Shown: piece after piece, positions 16,244-25,025 of the stretch
How positions within the stretch are numbered: the stretch's first letter is position 1
Layout of the letters: every line of letters begins with the position of its first letter
Assembly: GCF_900142575.1 (NCBI RefSeq)
Contig: NZ_FRBI01000001.1
Span: 249,014 to 313,013 of the forward strand
DNA from: Actinacidiphila paucisporea
GTDB lineage: Bacteria > Actinomycetota > Actinomycetes > Streptomycetales > Streptomycetaceae
Length of the DNA: 64,000 nucleotides
Direction: 5' to 3'
The notes under the pieces: model-generated
The model's database searches: none
What the model saw: the letters and a program-made list of their open reading frames with translations, nothing else
What the model was told of the DNA's origin: nothing
Made by a program: the position numbers and the translations under genes

Positions 16244-17803
16244 TCACTCCACCCCGAACCACCGGGCACCCGCCGCCCGCAGTTGCGCCAGGTCTTCCGC
16301 TCCCAGGGCCAGGTCCGACGTCGCCCAGGCGACATACCCATCCGGGCGGATCAGCGCCGCCGTGAAGCCGGCCTCGGCCGGGGGCTGGGCGCGCGCCGTC
16401 ACCGCGTCCACCCGGGGGGACCAGGCCGCCGCCGCCTTCGCCGCCGTCGCGGTCTCGGTGAGGTCGAGCAGCAACGGGCGTCCGGTACGGGCCAGTTCGG
16501 CCAGCCGCAGCTGACCTGTCGGAGTGGTCAGCGGCAGGTCCTCGGCCTGGGTGCCGACCAGCGGGTGGGCGCCGTCGGCGGCTATGTCGTAGCGCAGGTC
16601 GGACCCGGCGATCAGGTCGGCGACCCGCTGGGCCGCCGCCCGGTCCGCCAGCAGCTCGCCGACCACCGCCCGCAGCGCGTCCACGTCCCTTCCCGGTGCC
16701 AGCAGGGCGGCCTGCGCCTGAGCGGAGAGCAGCGTGCGGCGGGCGGCCGCGGTCCGCTCGGTCCCGTAGCTGTCCAGCAGTCCCTCGGGCGCGGTGCCCG
16801 CGAGCTGCGCCGCCAGCTTCCAGCCCAGGTTGATCGCGTCCTGGAGCCCGACATTCAGCCCCGGGCCGCCACCGGCGGCGTAGACGTGGGCCGCGTCGCC
16901 GATCAGGAAGACCCGGCCCTCGCTGAAGCGCTCGGCCACCCGCGTGTTGCCTCCGGTCAGCCGGCGCAGCACGAACGGTCCCTGACCCTCGGGCGCCGCC
17001 ACCGGCACCTCGCCGCCGAGCACCCTTCCCATGCTCGCCGCCATCTCCGCCAGGCTCATCGGCTCGTCGCCCTCGACGGGCTCCCACTCGACGGTCGCCA
17101 TCAGCGGCGGCCGGCCCGGCAGCGGCGCCCAGGTGAACGACCCCCGCTCGGTGCGCCGCGGCACGAACGGCGGGACAGCGCCGACCCCCGGCACTCGCAG
17201 CCCGTCCGGGCCCACGCACTCCGCGGGCACGCTCACATGCGCGTGCCGGGAGACCGACCGGTCGTAGGTGACGCCGGGAAAGCCGATCCCGGAGAGCTTG
17301 CGCACGGCGCTGTGGGCCCCGTCGGCGCCGACGGCATAGCGGGCCGTCAGGCGGTACGGCCCGGCGGGCCCCGTCACCTCCAGCTCGACGCGGTCCTCCC
17401 GCTGCGTCAGGCCCGTCACCTCGTGTCCGGTGCGTATGTCCGCGCCCAGGTCGAGCGCGCGGGCCGTCAGCACCTGCACGATCCGCTGTTGCGGGACCGC
17501 CACCGTGTAGACCGGGCTGTGCGGCAGCCCGCTCAGGTCGAGCGGCAGCCCGGCGAAGGTGAAGTAGGCCCTGTTGGGCGCCGGCGGACCGGCGCTGCCG
17601 CTGAGGCTCTCGTACAGCCCGCGCCGGTCCAGTGCCGGGACGACCTGCCCGACCAGCCCGTTCGCCCGGGGCTCCCGGCCCGACTCCGGCAGGCTCTCCA
17701 GCACGACCGGGCGCACGCCCAGCAGACCCACTTCGGCGGCCAGCATCAGTCCGGTCGGACCCCCGCCGACGACCACGACATCGACATCAACTTCGTCGGC
17801 CAT
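16244..17803 (-). CDS. FAD-dependent aromatic monooxygenase (PHBH fold)
   Basis: A 519-aa class A flavoprotein hydroxylase. The FAD/NADPH motifs are in order: GGGPTGLMLAAEVGLLG (about 13-29), the DG motif YAVGADGAHSAVRK (about 158-171), and GDAAHVYAAGGGPGLNVGLQ (about 290-310). The C-terminal thioredoxin-like domain (from about 390) is typical of the rifampicin-monooxygenase, MhpA and polyketide-hydroxylase branch. The substrate is unknown; such enzymes hydroxylate phenolic catabolites or antibiotics. The TetR gene lies upstream on the same strand, 44 bp away, suggesting local control and inducibility by an aromatic compound. Confidence 0.85.
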   Translation of the reverse strand: MADEVDVDVVVVGGGPTGLMLAAEVGLLGVRPVVLESLPESGREPRANGLVGQVVPALDRRGLYESLSGSAGPPAPNRAYFTFAGLPLDLSGLPHSPVYTVAVPQQRIVQVLTARALDLGADIRTGHEVTGLTQREDRVELEVTGPAGPYRLTARYAVGADGAHSAVRKLSGIGFPGVTYDRSVSRHAHVSVPAECVGPDGLRVPGVGAVPPFVPRRTERGSFTWAPLPGRPPLMATVEWEPVEGDEPMSLAEMAASMGRVLGGEVPVAAPEGQGPFVLRRLTGGNTRVAERFSEGRVFLIGDAAHVYAAGGGPGLNVGLQDAINLGWKLAAQLAGTAPEGLLDSYGTERTAAARRTLLSAQAQAALLAPGRDVDALRAVVGELLADRAAAQRVADLIAGSDLRYDIAADGAHPLVGTQAEDLPLTTPTGQLRLAELARTGRPLLLDLTETATAAKAAAAWSPRVDAVTARAQPPAEAGFTAALIRPDGYVAWATSDLALGAEDLAQLRAAGARWFGVE

Positions 17804-17847
17804 CAGGACGCACTCCTCTCGACTCTTCTCGTACGACGGTCAGGCAG

Positions 17848-18570
17848 TCAGGTGTTCGGACGGTCAGGTGGGCGGTTCCCGGTGGTGACGGGCACGGGCA
17901 GGCCCGTCGTCAGCTGTTCGAGGGCCTCGCTTATCAGCGGGCCCAGCGGGACCGGGGGATCGGCCTTCAGCCAGTGGTTCATCGCCGTACCGAGCGTGGC
18001 GCTCACGCAGGCGGCGACCAGCTTCGGATAGAGGTCGACCCGCGGGTCCGTCCCCGTGCGCTTCCCGATCGCCTCGGCCAGCACCACCTGCGCGGACTGG
18101 TCGGCCCGCAGCACCTCGCCCTGGACGGCGGGGTCCGAGAGCAGCTTCCAGATCGCGTCGGTGTGCCGCCTGCCCGCCGCCGGGTCGACCGGCTTGGGCC
18201 CCTCGGGTACGAACTCCGCCTGGACGCAGGCGCTTATCGACTCCCACATCGGCTCGCGCGCCGGCCGCTCGTCCAGGGCCCGCGCGACCCGCAGCATCCG
18301 GTCCAGGTGGGTGGCGGCGACCGCTTCGGCCTTGCTGGAGAAGTAGTTGCGGAAGGTGCGCTCCGAGACATTCACCGCCGCGGCGATGTCCTCCGTCCGC
18401 ACGTCGTCCCAGCCGCGCTCGATGGCCAGCGCGATCGTGGCGTGGCTCAGCGCGGCCCGCGTCTGCCGCTTCTTCCGCTCGCGAAGCCCTTCCGTGGCGC
18501 GTGCCGTGGCACCTTCCGTGATGCCCTCCGGGATGCCGGTCGCGTCCGCCGGGCCGTCCGTGCTGTTCAT
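17848..18570 (-). CDS. TetR-family regulator of the adjacent monooxygenase
   Basis: A 240-aa regulator when started at ATG 18570 (an upstream ATG at 18621 adds 17 residues but would cross the promoter repeats). The DNA-binding domain reads RERKKRQTRAALSHATIALA, then VRTEDIAAAVNVSERTFRNY and FSSKAEAV. The C-terminal half is the ligand domain. It precedes the FAD monooxygenase on the same strand and probably regulates both itself and that gene. Three TTTGCC direct repeats lie immediately upstream. Confidence 0.82.
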   Translation of the reverse strand: MNSTDGPADATGIPEGITEGATARATEGLRERKKRQTRAALSHATIALAIERGWDDVRTEDIAAAVNVSERTFRNYFSSKAEAVAATHLDRMLRVARALDERPAREPMWESISACVQAEFVPEGPKPVDPAAGRRHTDAIWKLLSDPAVQGEVLRADQSAQVVLAEAIGKRTGTDPRVDLYPKLVAACVSATLGTAMNHWLKADPPVPLGPLISEALEQLTTGLPVPVTTGNRPPDRPNT

Positions 18571-18630
18571 GTTTGCCAACGTAGCAGTTTTGCCGACGCG
18601 GAAAAAAAGACCTGTGGACAACTTTGCCGA
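18571..18630. promoter_or_regulatory. Repeated TTTGCC elements upstream of the TetR/monooxygenase unit
   Basis: TTGCCAACG, TTGCCGACG and TTGCCGAAT occur at about 18573, 18591 and 18624. They are the only obvious repeated motif in the upstream region and are candidate half-sites for the TetR protein or for a promoter-proximal factor. No clear palindrome joins them, so this is tentative. Confidence 0.35.
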
Positions 18631-18782
18631 ATCAGTAAGATCATCTCAGTGTCGTCGCCGTAAAGGGGGCCGGGACGCTCACCCCGATAGTGGGAGGGAT
18701 CCCGCGCCCGGTGTCGATACGGTGGCTTGCGCGTGGTGCGGGGACGGGACGTGACGCGTTCCGGGTGAGGAAAGGTGTGCCG

Positions 18783-19862
18783 ATGCGGTTGCCGTTCGGG
18801 GACGGGTTGCGGGACGCGCTCGGTCCGCCGCGGCGGGCGCGACGCTTGGGCAGCAGCCCGCGGTCGCGGGTCTGGCGGGTCGAACTGGGCGCCGGGCCCG
18901 CGGTCGTGAAGCAGATCGTCGGCGGTGACGACGCCGGCGAGCGCTACGCCCGCGAAGTGGCGGCGCTGCGACTGGCCTTGCGGGCCGAGACGCCCGTCGT
19001 GCCCGCGCTGCTGGGGACGGATGCCGACGCGCGGGTCATGGTGCTGGAACACGTGGGCCACCGGCGGCCGCCCGCCGGCTGGACCGTCGACTACGCCACC
19101 GCGCTCGCGCGGCTGCACGCCTCCGCCGGTCCCGAGGTCACCGGGATCCTGCCCCGCTGGCAGGGCCCGGACGCCTCCGACACCGGCGCCTTCCTCGGCC
19201 TCGCCGACCGGCTCGGCGTCCCCGTCCCGCCCGGCGTGCCCGCCGAACTGGACGCCCTGACCGACCGCCTCGCCGAGGCCCCCGGCCACGCTCTGCTGCA
19301 CGGCGACCCGTGCCCCGGCAACGACCTGCACACCGCCGACGGCGTCCGGTTCATCGACTTCGAGCACGCGTCCTGGGGCAGCGGCCTGGTCGAACTCGCC
19401 TACCTCCGTATCGGCTTCCCCACCTGCTGGTGCGTCACCGCCGCCCCGGAGGCGCTGCTGGAGCGGGCGGAGCGGGCGTATCTGGCGACCTGGCGTGCCG
19501 AGACCGGCACCGACCTTCCCGGCCTCAGCGCCGGCCTCAGTCCAGGCCCGAGCACCGGCCCAGGCCTCGGCACCGCCCCTGCCCTTGCCGACGCGTGCGC
19601 CGGCTGGCTGGTCAGGGGCGACGCCCTGGTCGAACGCGCCCACCGGGACGGCACGGACCACCTGTCCCGCCTCCCCGCCGAGGACTGGACCTGGGGCACC
19701 GTGACCGCCCGTGAACGCCTCGCCCACCGCCTGGCGGTGGTGGGCCGGCTGACCGCCGGCCACCCCGACCTGTCCGGCCTGAGCACCCTTGCCGCCGCCT
19801 TCCGCGAGCGGATGCTCACCCGCTGGCCCACCCTCGGCCCGGCGCCGGCCGCCCGTCCGTAG
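18783..19862 (+). CDS. Aminoglycoside-phosphotransferase-like kinase (APH family)
   Basis: A 359-aa protein with the phosphotransferase fold: a VVKQIVG lysine region near residue 42, the catalytic loop LLHGDPCPGNDL (HGDxxxxN, about 172-183), and the metal-binding FIDFEHASWG. An insertion of about 25 Pro/Gly/Ser-rich residues follows the segment TWRAETGTDLPG. The family also includes choline, homoserine and fructosamine kinases, so antibiotic resistance cannot be assumed. Start: ATG 18783 after GAGGAAAGG; an upstream in-frame ATG at 18690 has no such site. Confidence 0.75.
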   Translation: MRLPFGDGLRDALGPPRRARRLGSSPRSRVWRVELGAGPAVVKQIVGGDDAGERYAREVAALRLALRAETPVVPALLGTDADARVMVLEHVGHRRPPAGWTVDYATALARLHASAGPEVTGILPRWQGPDASDTGAFLGLADRLGVPVPPGVPAELDALTDRLAEAPGHALLHGDPCPGNDLHTADGVRFIDFEHASWGSGLVELAYLRIGFPTCWCVTAAPEALLERAERAYLATWRAETGTDLPGLSAGLSPGPSTGPGLGTAPALADACAGWLVRGDALVERAHRDGTDHLSRLPAEDWTWGTVTARERLAHRLAVVGRLTAGHPDLSGLSTLAAAFRERMLTRWPTLGPAPAARP

Positions 19863-19890
19863 GTAGGCCGCCGAGCCGGTCCCGGTGCGG

Positions 19891-20328
19891 TCAGGCGGCG
19901 TCCAGGGCCGCGGTGATCTTGCGGATCATCTCGGCGATGCCGGGGGCGGCCTCGCCCTTGTGGGTACGGGCGGCCGCGGTGATGGCGGTGATGACGGTGC
20001 CGCGGAAGTTGTCGGCCTCGGCGGGTGCCTGCTCGGCGAGCAGGCTCATGGTGGCGGTGAGGGCGGGCAGGACGCGGTCGGCGAGTTCGGCGGTGGACTT
20101 GCCGCCGAGGTTTCCGATGCGCGACCTCTCGGCGAGGACGTGTCCGATCGGGCCGATCGCGGTGGCCAGGGCGATGGAGCCGTGCTTGGCGGCCTTGTGG
20201 GGTGAGCCGGCGGCGTCGGCGGCGGCCATCAGGGAGACGGCCCCGTAGGCGGCGGTGCGCAGGGTGAGCTTGTCCTGGTCGGTGAGGGCGAGGGTGGCGG
20301 TGGAGGTGGAGGTGGCGGTGACGGACAT
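19891..20328 (-). CDS. Conserved hypothetical protein (alpha-helical, 145 aa)
   Basis: I do not recognise a named domain. The protein is Ala-rich, almost wholly helical by composition and lacks a signal peptide. It contains the stretch LTLRTAAYGAVSLMAAADAA, a hydrophobic ALATAIGPIGHVLA segment and a C-terminal EMIRKITAALDAA helix. ATG 20328 follows GAGGAGC with good spacing, supporting real translation. It stands alone between the APH-like gene (convergent) and the sdh operon terminator. Confidence 0.7.
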   Translation of the reverse strand: MSVTATSTSTATLALTDQDKLTLRTAAYGAVSLMAAADAAGSPHKAAKHGSIALATAIGPIGHVLAERSRIGNLGGKSTAELADRVLPALTATMSLLAEQAPAEADNFRGTVITAITAAARTHKGEAAPGIAEMIRKITAALDAA

Positions 20329-20474
20329 GGGCGGTCTGCTCCTCGGGATCTTCGCGGCCCCCCGGTGGGGCTCGCCGTTTCCTTCTGGGACAGAGCTTGC
20401 GGCCGCCCGCTTTCAGCCCGGCCACACCGCGCACTCAGCGGACCGGCGGCCACTGAAACCACCGGAGCGCTACG

Positions 20475-20517
20475 ACGAAGGCCCGCCCCCTCGCACAGCG
20501 AGAGAGCGGGCCTTCGT
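20475..20517. terminator. Terminator of the sdhCDAB operon
   Basis: A 12-bp outer stem (ACGAAGGCCCGC / GCGGGCCTTCGT) encloses a second stem CTCGC-ACA-GCGAG. It begins 16 bp after the sdhB stop. Confidence 0.75.
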
Positions 20518-20532
20518 GCCGGGAAGCGGGGA

Positions 20533-21315
20533 TCAGAAGCGGCGCGTGATGAGCGCTCGCTTCACCTCCTGGATGGCCTTGGTCACCTCGATGCCGCGCG
20601 GGCAGGCGTCCGTGCAGTTGAAGGTGGTGCGGCAGCGCCAGACGCCGTCCTTGTCGTTGAGGATCTCCAGGCGCTGCTCGCCGCCCTCGTCGCGGGAGTC
20701 GAAGATGAAACGGTGGGCGTTGACGATGGCCGCGGGGCCGAAGTACTGGCCGTCGTTCCAGAAGACCGGGCACGAGGAGGTGCAGGCGGCGCAGAGGATG
20801 CACTTGGTCGTGTCGTCGAAGCGCTCGCGGTCCTCGGCGGACTGGAGGCGCTCGCGGGTGGGCTCGTTGCCCTTCGTGATGAGGAAGGGCATCACGTCGC
20901 GGTAGGCCTGGAAGAAGGGGTCCATGTCGACCACGAGGTCCTTGAGGACGGTGAGGCCCTTGATGGGCTCGACCGTGATCGGCTTCTCGGGGTTGATGTC
21001 CTTGATCAGGGTCTTGCAGGCCAGGCGGTTGCGGCCGTTGATGCGGACCGCGTCGGAGCCGCAGACGCCGTGGGCGCAGGAGCGGCGGAAGGTGAGCGTG
21101 CCGTCGATCTCCCACTTGATCTTGTGGAGGGCGTCCAGGACGCGCTCCTTGGGGTCGATCGGCAGCTGGTAGTCGACCCATTCCGCGTGGTCGGAGACCT
21201 CGGGGTTGAAGCGGCGGATCCGCAGGGTGACGGTGATCAGGTGGGACGCGGAGGCCTCGGCGGCGTCCAGGGCGGACGAGTGCTTGTCCAGCGTCGGAGA
21301 GTTCGGGGTGCTCAT
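20533..21315 (-). CDS. sdhB: Succinate dehydrogenase iron-sulfur subunit
   Basis: A 260-aa subunit carrying electrons from SdhA flavin to the membrane quinone site. The [2Fe-2S] centre is in SCAHGVCGSDAVRINGRN followed by LAC, with Asp in the position where some homologues have Cys, as in E. coli SdhB. The [4Fe-4S] and [3Fe-4S] centres are in CILCAACTSSCPVFW and CRTTFNCTDACPRGI. ATG 21315 overlaps the SdhA stop. It is the last gene of the sdhC-sdhD-sdhA-sdhB operon and is followed by a clear terminator. Confidence 0.95.
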   Translation of the reverse strand: MSTPNSPTLDKHSSALDAAEASASHLITVTLRIRRFNPEVSDHAEWVDYQLPIDPKERVLDALHKIKWEIDGTLTFRRSCAHGVCGSDAVRINGRNRLACKTLIKDINPEKPITVEPIKGLTVLKDLVVDMDPFFQAYRDVMPFLITKGNEPTRERLQSAEDRERFDDTTKCILCAACTSSCPVFWNDGQYFGPAAIVNAHRFIFDSRDEGGEQRLEILNDKDGVWRCRTTFNCTDACPRGIEVTKAIQEVKRALITRRF

Positions 21316-23072
21316 CAGTACTTACGCTCCATCGGCTGGTAGCGGGTCGTCACGACCGGCTTGTAGTCCAGGCGGATCGACTCGGCGCCGGTGGCGTCGT
21401 CCACCTCGCGGTACGCCATCGTGTGCCGCATGAAGTTGACGTCGTCCCTGGTCGGGAAGTCCTCGCGGTAGTGGCCGCCGCGGGACTCCTTGCGGGCCAG
21501 CGCGGAGACGGCCATGACCTCGGCGAGGTCGAGCAGGTTGCCCAGCTCGACGGCTTCCAGCAGATCGGTGTTGAACCGCTTGCCCTTGTCCTGGATGGAC
21601 ACACTCAGGTAGCGCTGCCGCAGCTCGCCGATCTTCTCGACGGCGGTCTTGATGGTCTGCTCGGTGCGGAAGACCATCACGTTGGCGTCCATGCACTCCT
21701 GCAGCTCGCGCCGGATCTCGGCGACCCGCTCGTTGCCGGTGGCCGTGCGCAGCCGCTCGACCTGGGCCTCGACCTGGGCGGCCGGGTCCTCGGGTAGCGG
21801 CACGAAGTCGTTGGCGTGGGCGTATTCCGCGGCGGCGATGCCGGAGCGGCGGCCGAAGACGTTGATGTCGAGCAGCGAGTTGGTGCCGAGCCGGTTCGCA
21901 CCGTGCACGGACACGCAGGCGACCTCGCCGGCCGCGTACAGGCCGGGCACGACGGTGGTGTTGTCGCGCAGCACCTCGCCCTGGACGTTGGTGGGGATGC
22001 CGCCCATGGCGTAGTGCGCGGTGGGCTGGATCGGGATCGGGTCGGTGTACGGCTCGATGCCCAGGTAGGTGCGGGCGAACTCGGTGATGTCCGGCAGCTT
22101 CGCGTCCAGCTGCTCCGGCGGCAGGTGGGTCAGGTCGAGGTAGACGTGGTCGCCCTCGGGGCCGCAGCCGCGGCCCTCGCGGATCTCGGTGTAGATCGCC
22201 CGGGAGACGACGTCGCGCGAGGCCAGGTCCTTCATGACGGGGGCGTACTTCTCCATGAAGCGCTCGCCGTCCTTGTTGCGGAGGATGCCGCCCTCTCCGC
22301 GGGCGCCCTCCGTCAGCAGGATGCCCATGCGCCAGATGCCCGTCGGGTGGAACTGGAAGAACTCCATGTCCTCCAGGGGCAGCCCGCGCCGGTAGACGGC
22401 GGCCTGGCCGTCACCGGTGAGGGTGTGCGCGTTGGAGGTCACCTTGAAGAACTTGCCGGTGCCGCCGGACGCGTAGATCACGGCCTTCGCCTGGAAGACG
22501 TGGATCTCGCCGGTGGCCAGCTCGTACGCCACCACGCCGGCGGACCGCTGCACGCCGTCGACCTCGGTGAGCAGCTGGTCGAGGACGTAGAACTCGTTGA
22601 AGAACTCCACGCCCTCCTTGACGCAGTTCTGGTACAGCGTCTGGAGGATCATGTGACCGGTGCGGTCGGCGGCGTAACACGCCCGGCGGACCGCGGCCTC
22701 ACCGTGGTTGCGGGTGTGGCCGCCGAAACGGCGCTGGTCGATCCGGCCCTCGGGCGTCCGGTTGAAGGGCAGGCCCATCTTCTCCAGGTCGAGGACCGCG
22801 TCGATGGCCTCCCTCGCCAGGATCTCGGCGGCGTCCTGGTCGACCAGGTAGTCGCCGCCCTTGATCGTGTCGAAGGTGTGCCACTCCCAGTTGTCCTCCT
22901 CGACGTTCGCGAGGGCTGCGGCCATGCCGCCCTGGGCGGCGCCGGTGTGGGACCGGGTCGGGTAGAGCTTGGTCAGGACGGCGGTGCGGCTGCGCTTGGT
23001 GGCCTCGATGGCGGCGCGCATACCGGCGCCGCCCGCGCCGACGATGACGGTGTCGTACTTGTGGATCTGCAT
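21315..23072 (-). CDS. sdhA: Succinate dehydrogenase flavoprotein subunit
   Basis: A 585-aa catalytic subunit of complex II. FAD-binding [13 protein letters not shown] is near residues 12-24, the covalent-FAD histidine lies in [10 protein letters not shown], and the substrate/FAD capping segments include [11 protein letters not shown] and [20 protein letters not shown]. It oxidises succinate to fumarate in the TCA cycle and passes electrons to SdhB. The length and C-terminal YxPMERKY end are normal. Operon order and overlaps are standard for Streptomyces. Confidence 0.96.
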   Translation of the reverse strand: MQIHKYDTVIVGAGGAGMRAAIEATKRSRTAVLTKLYPTRSHTGAAQGGMAAALANVEEDNWEWHTFDTIKGGDYLVDQDAAEILAREAIDAVLDLEKMGLPFNRTPEGRIDQRRFGGHTRNHGEAAVRRACYAADRTGHMILQTLYQNCVKEGVEFFNEFYVLDQLLTEVDGVQRSAGVVAYELATGEIHVFQAKAVIYASGGTGKFFKVTSNAHTLTGDGQAAVYRRGLPLEDMEFFQFHPTGIWRMGILLTEGARGEGGILRNKDGERFMEKYAPVMKDLASRDVVSRAIYTEIREGRGCGPEGDHVYLDLTHLPPEQLDAKLPDITEFARTYLGIEPYTDPIPIQPTAHYAMGGIPTNVQGEVLRDNTTVVPGLYAAGEVACVSVHGANRLGTNSLLDINVFGRRSGIAAAEYAHANDFVPLPEDPAAQVEAQVERLRTATGNERVAEIRRELQECMDANVMVFRTEQTIKTAVEKIGELRQRYLSVSIQDKGKRFNTDLLEAVELGNLLDLAEVMAVSALARKESRGGHYREDFPTRDDVNFMRHTMAYREVDDATGAESIRLDYKPVVTTRYQPMERKY

Positions 23073-23099
23073 GGGTCGCTTTCCCTGTCCAGCCCTGGC

Positions 23100-23579
23100 T
23101 TAGCGGATGTTCGGGTCGAAGGTGAAGATCACCAGCGAGCCGAGCACGATGGTGAACGCCACTGCGGTGAACAGCAGCGTCTTGAGCCAGACGCGGGTGT
23201 TGGCCTGCTCGGCGTAGTCGTTGATGACGGTCCGCAGACCGTTGCCGCCGTGCAGCATCGCGAGCCACAGCATGGCCAGGTCCCAGAACTGCCAGAACGG
23301 CGACGCCCAGCGGCCGGCGACGAAGGCGAAGCCGACCTTCTGCACACCGCCGTCGAGCACCAGCTGGATCAGCAGGTGGCCGAGCACCAGCACGACGAGC
23401 ACCACACCGGACAGCCGCATGAACAGCCAGCCGTACATCTCGAAGTTCGTGCGGCTGCTGCGCGGGGTGCGCTTGGTGCGGGTCCGCGGCGGCTCGATGA
23501 CCGGCGCGGGATTCTCCGGGCTGTACGGGGCGACGCTGGAGCCGGTCAGCTCGACGGCGTCGGAGACGTCAGTGGACAT
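23100..23579 (-). CDS. sdhD: Succinate dehydrogenase membrane anchor subunit
   Basis: A 159-aa protein with three transmembrane segments (about 58-82, 100-120 and 135-155). The haem-ligand-type histidine lies in VLVLGHLLIQLVLDGG. A ~45-residue Pro/Arg-rich N-terminal extension is cytosolic. With SdhC it anchors SdhAB in the membrane and forms the quinone site. It follows sdhC by only 3 bp. Confidence 0.9.
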   Translation of the reverse strand: MSTDVSDAVELTGSSVAPYSPENPAPVIEPPRTRTKRTPRSSRTNFEMYGWLFMRLSGVVLVVLVLGHLLIQLVLDGGVQKVGFAFVAGRWASPFWQFWDLAMLWLAMLHGGNGLRTVINDYAEQANTRVWLKTLLFTAVAFTIVLGSLVIFTFDPNIR

Positions 23580-23582
23580 GGA

Positions 23583-23963
23583 TCAGTTCCCCCACAGGAC
23601 TCGTGCGGCGTGGCCCAGGACCGGGTAGATCGCGCCGACCATCAGCAGGAACCACAGGCCGACCACGGTCCAGAGCATCTGCTTCTGGTAGCGCGGGCCC
23701 TGGGTCCAGTAGTCGACGGCGATGATCCGCAGGCCGTTCAGCGCGTGGAAGAGGATCGCGGCGACCAGGCCGTACTCCAGCAGGCTGACGATCGGGGTCT
23801 TGTAGGTGGCGACGACCTTGTCGTAGTCCTCGGGGGAGACGCGCACCAGAGCGGTGTCGAGGACATGCACGAACAGGAAGAAGAAGATGAGGACACCGGT
23901 GACTCGATGAGCCACCCACGACCACATGCCTTCCCGGCCGCGGTAAAGCGTTCCAGCCGGCAC
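23583..23963 (-). CDS. sdhC: Succinate dehydrogenase cytochrome b556 subunit
   Basis: A 126-aa protein with three membrane helices. The family signatures are GMWSWVAHRVTGVLIFFFLF (residues ~14-33) and LLEYGLVAAILFHALNGLR, with the haem-ligand His in FHALNG. The long open frame upstream is not the gene: GTG 23963, preceded by GGAGGG, gives the standard protein. First gene of the sdh operon. Only 50 bp separate it from the stop of the upstream gene, so its promoter must lie at least partly in that gene's tail. Confidence 0.92.
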   Translation of the reverse strand: MPAGTLYRGREGMWSWVAHRVTGVLIFFFLFVHVLDTALVRVSPEDYDKVVATYKTPIVSLLEYGLVAAILFHALNGLRIIAVDYWTQGPRYQKQMLWTVVGLWFLLMVGAIYPVLGHAARVLWGN

Positions 23964-24013
23964 GGAAAAAACCCTCCGGGAGCGGGGCGAGGGGTGCCGG
24001 CTAGGGGTGTCGG

Positions 24014-24784
24014 TCACGCCCGGCCGGGTACGGTCCACCGGCCCCGGCCATCGTAGCGACGCGATACGGGGTCGGTACCGCGGGGTAGGCCAGGTGTGAT
24101 CGATCCCGCACGGTCGGGTGAACGGGGCGGCTCGAATGCCCGCTCGGAATGGTCCGTATGCCAGTCCTCGCTGCTCGGCCCGGTGCCACCGGAATCGGAA
24201 GCTGTGGGTCCGCCGGCTCCCGCGGGTCCCGCGCACCGGGCGGACCGGGCGGTTCCGCCGGCCAGCCGGACCAGCCGGGTGCGGCAGATCCGGCGCAGCT
24301 GCTCGGCGGTGACCACCCGCTCCTCGTCCTCGTCGTGGCCGAGCCGCTCGCGGAGGCTCGCCAGGGTCTGGTCCAGGGCCGCGCCCGGGTCGGCGGCGGT
24401 GTGCTCGTCGAGGGCGAGGATGAAGGCGTGGCCGAATTTCGCCTCGTAGTGCGCGTGGGCGGCGCGCAACGCTGTGTGCACGGTCAGGCCGCCGCGGTCG
24501 GTCAGCGCCGTGGTGGCCTCGCCGGCCAGCGCCTCGGCGAGATCGCCGGGCGTCAGGTCGTACGCCGCCTCGTCCGCCGCGGCCAGCAGTGCCTCGACGG
24601 TCGGATACGGGCGGTGCGCGGCCACCCGGCGGGCCCACCGGTGGCTGCCGCAGCACGCCAGCAGCGCCGCCTCGGCGGCGGCGGGGGGCGCGTGGTTGAG
24701 CCGCGTCAGCGGGGACGGCCGAGCGTCGGACGCGGTGTCGCTGGACAGCAGCGGGGCTCCTGGGTCGTGGTGGGACGGCCGCAC
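24014..24784 (-). CDS. OHCU decarboxylase-like protein (uric-acid pathway family)
   Basis: About 256 residues. The first ~165 match the 2-oxo-4-hydroxy-4-carboxy-5-ureidoimidazoline decarboxylase fold: LTRLNHAPPAAAEAALLACC, SHRWARRVAAHRPYPT and HYEAKFGHAFILAL. Such enzymes perform the last step of urate to (S)-allantoin. The HPRIG-type active-site motif of classical members is not obvious, so activity is uncertain. The last ~85 residues are Gly/Pro/Arg/Ser-rich without homology and run to 50 bp before sdhC. Start is uncertain: GTG 24784 is taken; the open frame extends to 25006, and a CTG after AGGAG near 24747 is possible. Confidence 0.6.
   Translation of the reverse strand: MRPSHHDPGAPLLSSDTASDARPSPLTRLNHAPPAAAEAALLACCGSHRWARRVAAHRPYPTVEALLAAADEAAYDLTPGDLAEALAGEATTALTDRGGLTVHTALRAAHAHYEAKFGHAFILALDEHTAADPGAALDQTLASLRERLGHDEDEERVVTAEQLRRICRTRLVRLAGGTARSARCAGPAGAGGPTASDSGGTGPSSEDWHTDHSERAFEPPRSPDRAGSITPGLPRGTDPVSRRYDGRGRWTVPGRA
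24050..24055 (-). promoter_or_regulatory. Candidate -10 box for sdhC (TACGAT)
   Basis: TACGAT on the minus strand fits TANNNT and lies 87 nt before the sdhC GTG, inside the coding tail of the preceding gene. No convincing -35 is seen. Confidence 0.3.
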
Positions 24785-25025
24785 GGTCCCCGTACGGCGG
24801 ATTCGGCGGGGGAGAACTCCACTGTAGGCGCGGCGGGTTCGAACAGCGCAGGCAGGTGTGCGAACTTCACCCGTACGAAGCCATGCGTCGGCCCGGTGTT
24901 GACGCGGCCGACCCCCGCGGTCGGGCGCGGCGCGCCGGCCTGGCCGCGTACGCCGGTCGGCCCGTAAGGCGGCCTGCCCGTATACGTCCTCGGCCCGTGC
25001 GGTCATGCGCCGGTCGGCGTGGCCG

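Noticed and set aside
18783..19862. Calling the APH-like protein an antibiotic-resistance gene
   Set aside because: The fold is shared with many small-molecule kinases and nothing here points to an aminoglycoside.
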